NCBI GenBank assembly: GCA_030533445.1 | Contig: CM060062.1 | Coordinates: 4,379,456 to 4,443,455, forward strand | DNA from: Cyprinodon diabolis | Taxonomy: Eukaryota; Chordata; Actinopteri; Cyprinodontiformes; Cyprinodontidae | Direction of reading: 5' to 3' | Length of the DNA: 64,000 bases | Shown: positions 35,001-45,721 of the stretch, piece by piece | How the letters are laid out: each line of letters begins with the position of its first letter | Position numbering within the stretch: position 1 is the first letter of the stretch | Made by a program: the position numbers and the translations under genes | Notes under the pieces: model-generated | Seen by the model: the letters and a program-made list of their open reading frames with translations, nothing else | Databases searched by the model: none | What the model was told of the DNA's origin: nothing

Positions 35001-35494
35001 AAAGGAGCGAGCAATGCAACCCTGAGGGACCAAGTATGGTAGAGATATAAATGTATAATTAAAAGAAGAAAAAAGCACCTTGGAACCAAGTTTTATTCAA
35101 ATTAACCAAAGCCGTTTGCCTTTGGGTTCACTAAACATTTAATTCTTGCCATCTTCCTAGTTGATTATATTTTTTACTGTTTTATTTTAACATTCATCTT
35201 TATTTATTCTCCCATATTGGTTTGTTGTTCTTTGTAAGGCTCAGTGTTGATGTGTCCCTTCTGCTCTGCTGCTAAACTCCCAGATTGTCTATAAGGTCAA
35301 TCAAATCAGAAGAACTGCAGGAGGAACGTTTCACTGTCCTTTTTTTAGAGCTAATTTGATTTGACACTGCAAGGTGACAAGAACAATTATTCTGTTAACA
35401 TGAGCTGTCAGGTCAGACCCCCCAACAGAGAAACAATAATAACCAATCTGCTAAAGCGCTGAACTATAGTAATATTAGAACACTTTCTCCAGTT
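32068..35494. other. Intergenic sequence with a few small repeat fragments
   Basis: No coding gene supported. About 34000-34100 holds a CGACGTTAAGGATTTTTACC...CTACGGGCAAGTGG stretch that looks like a MITE end. About 34371-34440 matches the GTACTCAACAGNAGTACTTGAG repeat also at 44363. The remainder is AT-rich and unannotatable. Confidence 0.4.
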
Positions 35495-36120
35495 GATTTC
35501 AGTTTGGTTTATTTATAAAGAACCAATTTACAACAACTTATTTCAAGATACTTTACCAGAAAATACAAACAGATCCTGTTCACATTACTGCAATCAAACC
35601 TTTATTATAGTGAGAAATAACAGGTAAAGATAGAACGACAGGAAGCATACTTCAACAAACCAGACCCAGTAAGGGGATTTAATATAAATCAGTCTTAAAA
35701 TAGAAACAAGTCCCAGCAAATGTCATCTAAAGGCAATTAACATGACAATTTTAATACGGGAACACGTAACAGAAGTCAACAGAAACACAGAATCAAATCT
35801 AACCACAAACTTCCAATTAGATCCTATTTACAACATGGTGAAGATAAATTGAGTTTATCATGGAATTCAGTGAAACGTCTTCAATCCAAGGAAGCTCAGC
35901 CAATCACAGACAGTCGTCAATTTTGCTGCAGTCCCTCCTGAGCAATGAAGTGGTGACAGTGGAGAGGAAAACCAGCTTTAAGCAGCAAGGAAAGCAGAAC
36001 CCAGCTCCATGTCAGCACCCATCTACTGCGGCTGAGCGGGTCTTTATCAGGACAGCAGACGTCCAACAGACACAGAGGCATCGGTCCAAGGAGCAGATGA
36101 CCTCATCTGGAAAAGAACAG
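35495..36120 (-). mobile_element. Diverged CR1/L2-like LINE 3' UTR
   Basis: The order of blocks matches the 3' UTR of the master copy: TTTCAGTTTGGTTTATTTAT, the CAACTTATTTCAAGATACTT block, GTGACAGTGGAGAGGAAAAC, then the AGCACCCATCTACTGCGGCT region. Many substitutions make it an older member or a sister subfamily. No ORF. Confidence 0.65.
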
Positions 36121-38498
36121 GAGTTAGTGAACAACATGCTAATCTGTGACATTTAAACACATAAACACTGGCAGAGGTAAAACTTTAACCAATAGAAGAG
36201 GGAAAGGGAGAAGCTAAAGTTAACAGAAGTGATAACTGTAAACAATGGATGCTTGGAGAAAATGCCTGAAAATGCTGCATTTATTGGAGTCTACAGTCGG
36301 TCGTTTCTCTGCTAAGTTCTAAAAAACCCTTCAAAGATCAACCAGGGGGAAATTCTCCCATATTGGATCAGAAGCTGCTTCTTAACTGTTTATCTGTGGT
36401 CTAATGGAAAAGTCTGAACTTCTGGTTCTTGTAAAGGTTTGGTTACAGAGATGCAAATAGAGGTGAACATCCATTCATGATGGAAAGATGAAGATTAAAG
36501 GTTAGACCACCTTGATGGGATGGTTGTAGCGTTTGTATCTGTTTGTTCTGGATCTGTTTCTAGTATCTTCACCAATACTGATGAACATCTGGAAGCAATA
36601 AAGGTTCATTACCTTCTTCTACTGGGTGTAGCAGACTAATGGTTTAGCTGTGGGCTCGTCAACGTTTTTTTACTCCAGAACGTTGGAGAGAGAAATATAG
36701 GAGCCATGTCTCTCCTCCTTGGCGGTCTGTGTGCTCCATCCTCTTCTTCAGCTCCTTCATCAATGAAAGCAAAGTGTCCTCAGAGTCTGTCTGCATGTGA
36801 TGCTTCTCTAGTCAAACAGCAACCAACATACCTCCAAACACGTGTGGATGGATTCTGTTCCAATGTGATCCGACTGCTAGATCACTGCTTCCATGTCCAA
36901 CCTGCTTTCCCTGTAAAAAATATGACAAATTAATCTACAGAATTTCCTCAACACCGAGTTGAAATCTGGGGCAGGATGTTGTTTTCATCATAATCTTAGT
37001 CTTCCTGTGTTTTAATGATTTTTAGCTTTTAATCAGGCATGGGAAGCTTGAGTTGTGGGTTTGTCATGTTAATAAAGTCTTACTCCGTGTGTTTTCTGTT
37101 CCAGTCTTTCTCTGTGCCGTCCTCAGGTGGGGACTGGGAGCCTCCTCACCATCCTGGATGTCCCGGTTCCTCACAGGAGTTCTGCTTTAGGATGACCACA
37201 GGGGCTGAAATTAACATGAAAAACTAAGTGAGGCCATCTGAAATGTTGCCTTTATATTTAAATGATGGATTATTGTTGCTCCTTACTGAACAATCTCTCA
37301 CTCTTGTAAATGGCAGCAGCTCAGATGATCCTCCTCTGGTTCGGTCGCTGCAGATCTCATCAGCATCTTCTGATGGCCCGAAGCTTGTAGAGGCTCGGTC
37401 CAACATGGGATTCAAAAAATACAGAAGAGATCCACTGCGGTCAGGACAGGCCTAGATCATATGCAGAATATTTCTGCAGAGGGTTCTTTTCCCTCAAACT
37501 AGGCCTGAAAACTAACTGACCAGAGGAACATCTAGAACTAGACCAAGTCACATCGGAAAGCTGTTTCTAACAGTCGGTGCCACTCACACCCCAAATCCCT
37601 ACATCAGTCCTGTCCTCTGCCTCAAACTGGTCTAAAATCAATTACCAAGCGTCATCTCTCTACCTTCTCACCAAAATCCCAGAGACCAGTTCAACTGATG
37701 ATCACCACAAGCTGTGTTTCTGTCCATTGTATCCAGTTTGTCTCCAGCAGCATCGTCCTACTCTAGTCCAGGCTTTCAATCTTCACTCCACCAGAGCTGC
37801 TATGCTGCAGCTTTTATTCACATCTCTTCTCCATCAGACCTGAATCAAAGGGCTGATTTATCTCATCAGTCATTCAGCTCCACAGAGGTTTGGTAAAAGG
37901 CTGTTTGTTTGATCCTGGTGTGTTGGAGGAGAGATGCATCTGAAAGCTGCAGAAACACTCCTGTAGAGGACTGGAGTGAGAAACCTCTGCTCTAGACAGC
38001 TTCTAATCAGCCTCCACTACAGCCTTTTCTCTCCCTGTAGACTTTAAGTTGACCTCAACTCCACTTTTAGGGTTTAAGTTTGGCCTCCTCCGTTGTCCTC
38101 AGCAGTGATGTCCAGCTGTTTCCTTGGATTGGTTTTTGTCTTCTGGTGTTTTTATTTGTTTTTTGTTAACTTGCCTCCACTCTGTGTTTCATCTCGTTGA
38201 ACATTCTTCTTGTTCTTCTATCAATCCTTTAACTGTTTGTGTTGCCTTCTGTTAGCTGGCAGACTGTCCAGCTCTGATATTAGATGTAGAACATGCTCGA
38301 TTATTTCTGCCTTAAACGGCTCTCATGTTCCAAACCATGTTGTCATGTTCTCAGATGTCTGTGCCAAAGAATCTAAAACTTAAATCAAAATCTAGCAGCG
38401 GGGAAAAGAAAAGCCACGGTGCAAGACGCTACCTAAGGCATCCCTAGACCTGCCAGATATGAAAACAAACAATAAATTATATCTATTTGAAATTCTTC
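36121..38498. other. Intergenic sequence, nothing assigned
   Basis: Short frames only (for example 36706-36933 plus and 37228-37455 plus), with no known motif. Composition is more even than in the AT-rich flanks. This is the 3' side of the acidic-protein gene and could include its 3' UTR, but no AATAAA is evident on the minus strand close to the stop. Confidence 0.35.
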
Positions 38499-39097
38499 TT
38501 ATTTAACATCCCTGTCACGGCAAGGCCTCTTCCCAGGGAGCTCCTCTTCATCGTCTTCCTCCCTTCTCCTCCTCCTGGAGACGCGGTCTTCTGGGCACTC
38601 CAGGGACTCCTCTGGCTCCTCGTGGTTCCATGGAAGGCTAAAGTCGGGGGGAATCCTCTGGGTGAACCGAAGATGTGGTGGAAGGTGGCCATCGTCTTCA
38701 TCATGATCTTCTTCCTCAGAGCTTGTGGTGTCAGGAGACTCACCAAAAATTGCCCTAATATTATTAACATAAGTATCTACCTCCACAAAATTTGGCATCT
38801 CCTCCTCCTCCTCCTCCTCCACTATAACTTCTAAGTCTACCTCATGCCTCAGCACCAACTCTATGCCTACGACGTCTCCCTCCTCCTTGTCATGCTCCAG
38901 CACCAACGCTTCTATGTCTACCTGCTCCTCATCATACTCTAAATTCACCACTAGTTCTCTGAATTCTACCTCCTCATTATCATCCTCACTATTAATGGGG
39001 TACGCTACTATCATAGGAAACTGATTTAAATTACCCTCATCCTCTATCCAGAGCTGGGGCTCCGGGTCAGGATCAACTGAAAGGGCGGCGTCAGGAA
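38499..39097 (-). CDS. Terminal exon of a candidate host gene encoding an acidic protein
   Basis: The minus-strand frame is open from a good splice acceptor (pyrimidine tract TTTTTTCCTCACAG ending at 39098) to TAA at 38499-38501, about 198 codons. The product is very acidic, with runs of Glu (about eight consecutive from a CTC repeat on the plus strand), SSEEEDHDEDDG, and a basic patch RRRRR followed by EEELPGKRP, a plausible nuclear localisation signal. I do not recognise the family. The basic/acidic C-terminus faintly recalls Speedy/RINGO-like proteins, but I would not assign that. The exon joins in phase to the exon at 42865-42913. Confidence 0.6.
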
Positions 39098-40322
39098 CTG
39101 TGAGGAAAAAATAATTAGACCAAGAACATTAATTAAGGTACATTCATTGAAAAGAAATAAATGGTTTATTTTAGGTTGCTGGATGTGCCTGTGTTAGTTT
39201 GTCAGGTTTAAGTAGATTTAATCTATAAGAACATCAATCTGTGAGCTAAAACAACTCAATAAAAAAACATAAACAATGCTAGTGGTTTGGTTAGTGTTAA
39301 GATATAAAATACTATTGTAAAAGATCACATACACACAAAAATACATTAAGACAAACATTTATATATAAGACAGATGTGTATATGATTGTGTTCTCCTGTC
39401 TCTGCATCAGTCTTAGGACCATTTTTCTGACGTCACATTGAGGACTGATTGTTGTAAAGGGGAACATTTTGCTGCTCCTCACCAGCTATCTTGCTGACGA
39501 CTAAGTTTAGAACAAAAAAACTACAATATTCTTTAAATCCCAAGACTACCATGAAATTGTAAGTTTATTTTAAATCTAAATGTTTATTTCACTGTTAAAT
39601 AGGGCTTAGAATTTTATTTTCAGAAACTACCACGTCCCCTGCAATTGAACTAAGCTCCCACTAGGGGGCACACACCCCCACTTTGGGAACTAAGACATTA
39701 AGATAAATTCAGATTAACATTTTAAACCGTCAGTAAAAGTTGTCAGTAAAATTTGTTTTCATTAAACACATACTATCAAATTAGAAATAGTTTCGATCTA
39801 TTAGATATATTTCTTTATTTCTAAAAAAAAGTTTCATTGGCTGATTTGGTAAAATAATCATCAATCTTTGAATTTAATTCACTATAAGCAGAAAATTATC
39901 TTAATTAACAGAAATAAAGGCTTGATAACATCAAGCTTTAAATTTCAGATCTATAATTTATCAGCTTATCATCCTAGAGTAAAAATAAAAAAAACTTTTA
40001 AAATCAACCATTTTTTAACATCTTTGACCTTCAATTAAAGTTTGACCTTCAAATAAATTAAATTATAGTCCTAAAGTTATTTAATGCATTCTACTAAGGT
40101 TTCCATGGAGACCAATATGTTTACCACAGCATGTTTTAAAAAAGACCTTCCTTTTCAAGTTCAAATATATTTAAAAAAATCTGCTTTATCCTGAAATATT
40201 TTTTTTGTATTATTTCAACCATTTCCACAATAAATTCATCATAGATTATTCTCTCAAACCAAACTTTGTTTCTGTTTTACATCATTGCATCTCTGTTATC
40301 ATTCCTCCCATTTCCAACCAAT

Positions 40323-42278
40323 CAGGGGCGGATCTAGAAAAATATTTATGGGGTGGAAAGAGGGGGGCAGGAATTTTTTAGGGGTGGCAACATATGGCAT
40401 TTGTTTACACTGAATTTAATCACAGTTATCACAGTTTGGTGAGAATAGTATGTACAGTACTAGTGTTTCATGTGAAACAGTTCATATTAATAATACATCG
40501 TACAATGTGATCTCACTTAATAGGAGATAGATGAATTATAACACTACTTCTAGAGGGGCCTTATGACAGGAAAGGTATTAAGGTAAGACACAGGTGCTGA
40601 GTAGTAGATGTGTGAGATTGACTGTCAGAGAGGCAGCTTTGCAGCATTTGCACAAGAAGAAACTATAAAAAGAAAAAGTTACCCATCAGAGATCTATGGA
40701 CTGAGCTGTACTAAAGTGAGCAGAACTACACAGTAGAGATAAATGGGTCAAGGCACCAAACAAGGTACTGTAATGTTTACTCTGAACACACATTTACCAC
40801 ATTTGTTCCTCAGTAACTTGACATACAGCAGTTACGGCAACATGAAAGGGACATTTCATGCATGTAAATATGCTGTAGATAGAGCTGTATATGGAGGACC
40901 AACTCTGCCATATTTAAAAATAAATACAGAAATAAATAAATGCTCAATAAATAAATAAGCATACAATTAACTGCCACCAAAAATACAATCAACAAATAAA
41001 TGTAATTAGAAATTATATTATAATGGCAGGCAGAAATGTTAAAAGGGCAGGCAGAAAGAAATAGCGGCGAAGAAATAACTAGGGTAAAAAAATACAAAGG
41101 AAGAATAAAACAGACAAAAATATGATAACATGCACATAAATAAATACTTAAAAATATAAGTAATTAAAAAATGAAGTTGAAGATAATAAATGACAAAAAA
41201 ATAAATAAGGTAAATATTAAAAAGGCAAAGAAATAAAGAAGCCAATTAAAAGAGTTATATACCTTTATGACTAGCTGTATAATTTGATTTCTACTTACAT
41301 TTATTTGTTGTTTGTATTTTTGGTGGCAATTAATTGTATGCTTATTTATTTATTAAGCATTTATTTATTTCTGTATTTATTTTTAAATATGGCAGAGTTG
41401 GTCCTCCATACTGCTGTATCAACAAATCAACAAAAAGGCGGGTTCTGTATGTTACATCAAAATCTCCACAAATCTGAAAAGAAGCAACATAAAAATACAT
41501 TTTGCTTGTGAGTAGGTTCATACAGGTCATTTCTGGATAGTTTCATATTATATATACAAAAAAGAAACAACAACACTGCTTCATATTAAGCAGGCTTTAC
41601 ACCAGTATCACATTTTTAACTTTTAACACTTTTGGTTTTATTAAAGGAAATATCAGATTTTCTCAGGTGCCAAAACAAAATGTAACATCTCTGTAAAGGC
41701 TCACCAGAGAGCATAACATAAAGTTAACATGACTATAACAGCTGAATACACTGATTTCCACGTTGCTCAGCAAAACGCTTCACAACTTTATTTAGATCCA
41801 AAGCCTTTGTGCGTTTTGATTTGAGTACAACCAAACGTGATCGTCTCTTTTCTGTCATAGTTGACCGCAAATATGTCTTTATGAGCCTGAAACGTCAGGC
41901 CTAACTAACATCATAGATAGAGAAATAACGTTCTGCAACCTGATTTTTATCATCATAAAATCAGCATTGCAGCTATGCTAGCAACATTGTGCTTTCATTA
42001 TGATTTCATTTCTCTATAGATAGTTAATCAGTTTTTACCTGTTTCATCCCGTTTCTCCTCTCCTCATGACCCCTGGCTCCCTCGCTTTGCTCCATTCGGT
42101 TTTCAAAACAATCAGTCTCAGTCGCTCTCGCGTCATCTCGTGCTGCATTCACTGCAGTCCGACATTGGAAATTAGCGGTCGTAATTCTCAAATGATCCAT
42201 AATTTATAATCCTCGCCACCCCTACCGCCAACTGGGGTGGCAGCAGGGGTGGCAAGGCTGTCAGTAGATCCGCCTATG
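40323..42278. mobile_element. hAT-like transposon with exact 8-bp target duplication
   Basis: The left end CAGGGGCGGATCTAGAAAA and right end TAGATCCGCCTATG form imperfect inverted repeats. CAACCAAT flanks both sides (40315-40322 and 42279-42286), an 8-bp duplication typical of hAT. The 1,956-bp body has no recognisable transposase and holds a nested palindromic element (40892-41408). The subterminal GGGGTGG repeats near both ends may be transposase-binding sites (inference). Confidence 0.9.
40892..41408. mobile_element. Long foldback MITE nested in the hAT element
   Basis: The arms run inward from TGGAGGACCAACTCTGCCAT (40892) and its complement ending at 41408, each about 130 bp and nearly complementary, around a roughly 260-bp A-rich loop. 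TA flanks both ends (40890-40891 and 41409-41410), which fits a Tc1/mariner-type target. Frames inside are low-complexity artefacts. Confidence 0.8.
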
Positions 42279-42864
42279 CAACCAATAAAAAGTAATCGAA
42301 TACATAATACACCTTAAAAAAACTTTTTTTTATACACTGGTTAAAAACATAATTTCCTAAAAACGTTTACTAAACTAAACAACTTGAAAATCTTCTTCTC
42401 TTTTTTTCAGTTAAAATGCTGTGAAATTCCAAAATACTCAAAAATAATCTTTTTTTTCTATTATTAAATAGGAAAATAAACAGATTGGCTTGATAATATA
42501 TTATGTTAAATGTCCTTCTAATGTCTTTATATATTTATTTAATGTATGTTCACCAACATTTCCATACAGAGCAAACTTATTTTCAGGTCAATTTTCAAAA
42601 ATAATAGACCTAGCTTCATCTAGTTTTCAAACATTTCACATAAAATTCAACAAAGATGTTTTACTGAAACACAAATGGTTTTTTAAAAATGATTAAATCG
42701 CTGTTAACATTTCTGATAAATTCAGTAAAAAACACATTTAATCTCTGAGATGTCATGGATGCTAGATGCTAGGCTAGCTGTCCAAACTTCATGAAAAAAC
42801 ATTAAAATAATATTTTTTCAATTAATTTTTTTATTTATTAACATAGTAAAAGAGTGAGATAAAC

Positions 42865-42913
42865 CTTCCAGATGATCCTCCCACAAGTTGTTGTCCTCTG
42901 GTTGCCTGCACAT
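42865..42913 (-). CDS. Candidate first coding exon of the acidic-protein gene
   Basis: On the minus strand ATG at 42913 opens a 49-nt exon encoding MCRQPEDNNLWEDHLE plus one base, followed by GTTTAT as donor. The single leftover base (G) combines with the two leading bases (TT) of the exon starting at 39097 to give a Val codon, so the phase is exact. Both exon products are rich in Glu, Asp and Pro. An alternative is chance ATG-GT spacing. Confidence 0.45.
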
Positions 42914-42984
42914 CTTTAACAGGTTAGCGAATCACAGACTGCAGCAGTTCAAGCTTCCAGGTCCAGGTTAGAAAGGATCCGTTA

Positions 42985-43060
42985 AAGATGGCTGCCACTT
43001 TTAAAGGTGCTCCGTTTCCATGGCAGCGGGTGAGCGTGCGTACGCGCGCCTGCGTGAGAA
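42985..43060 (+). promoter_or_regulatory. CpG-richer putative promoter/first-exon region
   Basis: AAAGATGGCTGCC at 42990 resembles a YY1 site (AAGATGGCNGC) and also opens a short plus-strand frame (MAATFKGAPFPWQR) that ends at a strong donor GGGTGAGC near 43035. CGTGCGTACGCGCGCC follows. It lies about 80 bp upstream of the minus-strand ATG at 42913, so it may be the promoter of that gene or a bidirectional promoter. Confidence 0.35.
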
Positions 43061-43328
43061 GAAGCAAAAACTTGCTAATTGCAGCTAATTAGCGACAAAA
43101 AAGCAAGTTTTTTGTGCAATAATATAGTTTCATCCTCATCTAAAGGTGAGTTAAGTCAAAGCTGCATTTAATGAGGCAAAGGAGCGAGTTCTAAAGCTCA
43201 CTGGCCGCTTTCTAAACTTTTCTACTTGAAATATTGTTCAATGAATCTGAATTTAGAAAAAAAATGTCAATCCGAATGAGAGAGGTGTTTTTTTCCCAAT
43301 CGCAATTCAGTTTTGCATCCATGTACAC

Positions 43329-44307
43329 TAGGGGTGTAAATCACACCCATCATGGCGATTCGATTCAGTATTGATTTCCTGACCCAACGATTCGATTATT
43401 TTCGATACTCAAGAATACACCATGATACGATTTGATTTGATTAATTGGTTCATTATTATTATTATTATTATTATTCTTATTCTTATTATTATAATTATTA
43501 TTATTATTTTACACCTTACAGGCTAGACAATGTTTCAAATTTGAAATAGATCAATGAAAGCTGTAATATCGTTATGCATTTTTTTTTAAGAAACAACAGC
43601 AAATAACAGAAGTAGAAAAGTTGTACTCCATCTATTCCTATTAAAACCTCATTCAGTGAAAAATAATAATGCCCCTGCGTTATAGATTATGAAAGGCCTT
43701 GCATCAAAAAATACTGCACAAAACCAGTGCAATGAGTGCAATGCAATACCTCGGCTCCAGACGTCCCCGCCCCCTCCACAGACGTTCAGCTGCACCTCTC
43801 CCAAATTGTAGCTGACCGCAAACAGTGCCGCAGACAGGAGGCCGGCTTGTTTTGTTTTTATGACCGAAATTGCGGAAAACAACTCGTGAAGTTTGACCAG
43901 CTAGAAGAGCGAGGTGCGCGAGAACACTGGGACCCTTTTTCCACCTGGATCTCCGCCATTTTTGGCCCTCATGTCCCTCCGTTGTCGGACTAAACTCCGC
44001 CTCGGCCGTATCTAGACCCACAGCGTGTAGCACAGACCACGCTTCAATATTTAGCATAAATCTAAAATGTCTGTGTCAAACTCACTGCAACACACTGATG
44101 TAAGAGCATAACCAGGAAGCAAGGTAGGAGGGCAAAATAGGTTTAGCGCCACCGCAGCACAGGAGGGAGAATTACGTCCAGGAGCAAATGGATAAAAATA
44201 GACCAGAGAAAAACATGAATTGATTCTCTTGCGGACGTGTCGATGCATCGGATCGTCGGCTGTTGGATCAATGCATCTATACAAAACGATTATTATTTAC
44301 ACCCCTA
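43329..44307. mobile_element. hAT-like MITE with 8-bp target duplication (979 bp)
   Basis: Ends TAGGGGTGTAAAT and ATTTACACCCCTA are exact inverted repeats of 13 bp. ATGTACAC flanks both sides (43321-43328 and 44308-44315). The interior contains a (TTA/ATT)n microsatellite (about 43453-43507) and an M1 copy (about 43755-44116). No transposase. Confidence 0.93.
43755..44116. mobile_element. TTAA-type MITE M1, copy 2 (left end missing)
   Basis: Collinear with 22492-22860: GACGTCCCCGCCCCCTC, the TTGTTTTGTTTTTATGACC block, the AGTTTGACCAGCTAGAAGAG block, and an AGAGCATAACCAGG end. GC-rich against AT-rich surroundings. The left terminus is replaced by unrelated sequence. Confidence 0.8.
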
Positions 44308-44362
44308 ATGTACACACCCCTTCAGACCTTTGGAGTAAAGTAATCTCCACTGCATATGTCCA

Positions 44363-44480
44363 GTGGTGGACGAAGTACTCAACAGTAGTACTTGAGTAAA
44401 GTATTTATACTCATTGTCTAATCTTACTTAACTACAATTAAAAGTTACTCAGTCAAGTTGAAGTATTGTATTTTCAAAAT
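44363..44480 (+). repeat. Dispersed hAT-type MITE fragment (GTACTCAACAG family)
   Basis: CAGTGGTGGACGAAGTACTC...AGTAGTACTTGAGTAAAGTA is the typical 5' end of a common fish non-autonomous element. A related stretch is at about 45296-45460 (CAGTGGTGTCAAAAGTCC...CTCAAGTAAAAGTG), and a short one at 34371-34440. Confidence 0.6.
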
Positions 44481-45049
44481 ATTTCAGTGAGGATTCAATA
44501 ACTATTAGTATTCAAAAATACAAGCAAAATGTTGTAATATCAGTATTTTTCAGTGTAATTTTCAGTCTTTTTAAAGAATTTTGTAACTTTCAGAAACCAC
44601 CTGATGTATTGATGCGTAGAACCACCTGCTACCAATTCTACACCACTTGTAAAGAACTTCAGCATAAAAACGGCACAGAAATAAAGACAGCCATCTTGAT
44701 TATTATTTATTTTTCAAAAACAAACCAAAAAGAAAACAGGAGAGCGTTGATTCTCCTCAAACTGTAAAGGTTTAATGTTTAATCTATTACCACAAAGAAA
44801 CTACAACTCTGATTTGAGAACCTATCTGAACAACCTGGCCACATGGCAACAACTAATGCCTTAATAAAATGAATAAACTATCAATAATATCTGCCCTGAG
44901 TTTCTCACATTTGGGGAATGTCATGCTAATCTCTAAACCAGTGGTGTCTAAATTCAGTCCTAAAGGATGCTATCTTGAATGTTAAAATTGCATTTCAAGA
45001 AAGAAAATCAGTAACAATGGACTAAAAAGCTAAACTAAGCTGAAAGGAA

Positions 45050-45290
45050 GAAGTAATTACTAGCTCCAACAGATTCCAGAACAGCTTCTTCCCCACCGCC
45101 ATCAGACTGCTAAATGTTGTATAAAATGGGGTTAAAAAAAAGCACTGAATGTTGGAAAAACTGTAATTCATATCTCTGTCTTATGTTTACATTTGATCAC
45201 CATGTTTACATTTTATTATTGCTGCAATTTAAGAAATGGAAATGAATTGAGGGCTGTACTGAACGAAATGTCATTTTTCATACACCCTGT
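45050..45290 (+). mobile_element. LINE 3'-end fragment (second family)
   Basis: Encodes NRFQNSFFPTAIRLLN, a highly typical C-terminal tail of fish LINEs, followed by a stop and a short 3' UTR. It is truncated at about 45050 on the left. Plus strand. Confidence 0.7.
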
Positions 45291-45721
45291 GCAGTGGTGT
45301 CAAAAGTCCACACATTTGTTACTTCAGTAGAAGTATAGATACTGCAGTTTAAAAACACTCTGGTAAAAGTTGAAGTATCAACTTGACCTCTTTACTCAAG
45401 TAAAAGTGAAAAAGTAATGTGCCCCAAAAACTACTTAAAGTATAAAAGTATAAAGTAACCATTAAAAAAACAGCCAGATGCCACTATACGAATTGAAAGC
45501 TAAATTTTTCAAATATTTCTAAAAATGTCTCTGAGATAAGGTCAAGGATGAGGGAGGTCTTGTTGGTCTCCGTCTCCCGATACGCTCTCGCCTGTGTCCC
45601 ACCTTTCAGACATTTCGACATCTTTTTCTGAATCCTACATCGTAGCATGGCATAGACAATTCATGTTAGCAGTTTGAAGAACACCTGCTTGCTTCTGATG
45701 ATTTCCTTCAATTAACAAATG

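Larger units (their letters stand above)
39098..42864 (-). other. Candidate intron of the acidic-protein gene, with a hAT insertion
   Basis: Bounded by GT (after CTGGAAG on the minus strand, 42864-42863) and AG (39099-39098). More than half of its 3.8 kb is the hAT element 40323-42278. The rest is AT-rich without features. Confidence 0.5.

Noticed and set aside
38499..39097. Assignment of the acidic exon to the Speedy/RINGO family
   Set aside because: Only the charged C-terminus is reminiscent; the Speedy core domain is not visible.
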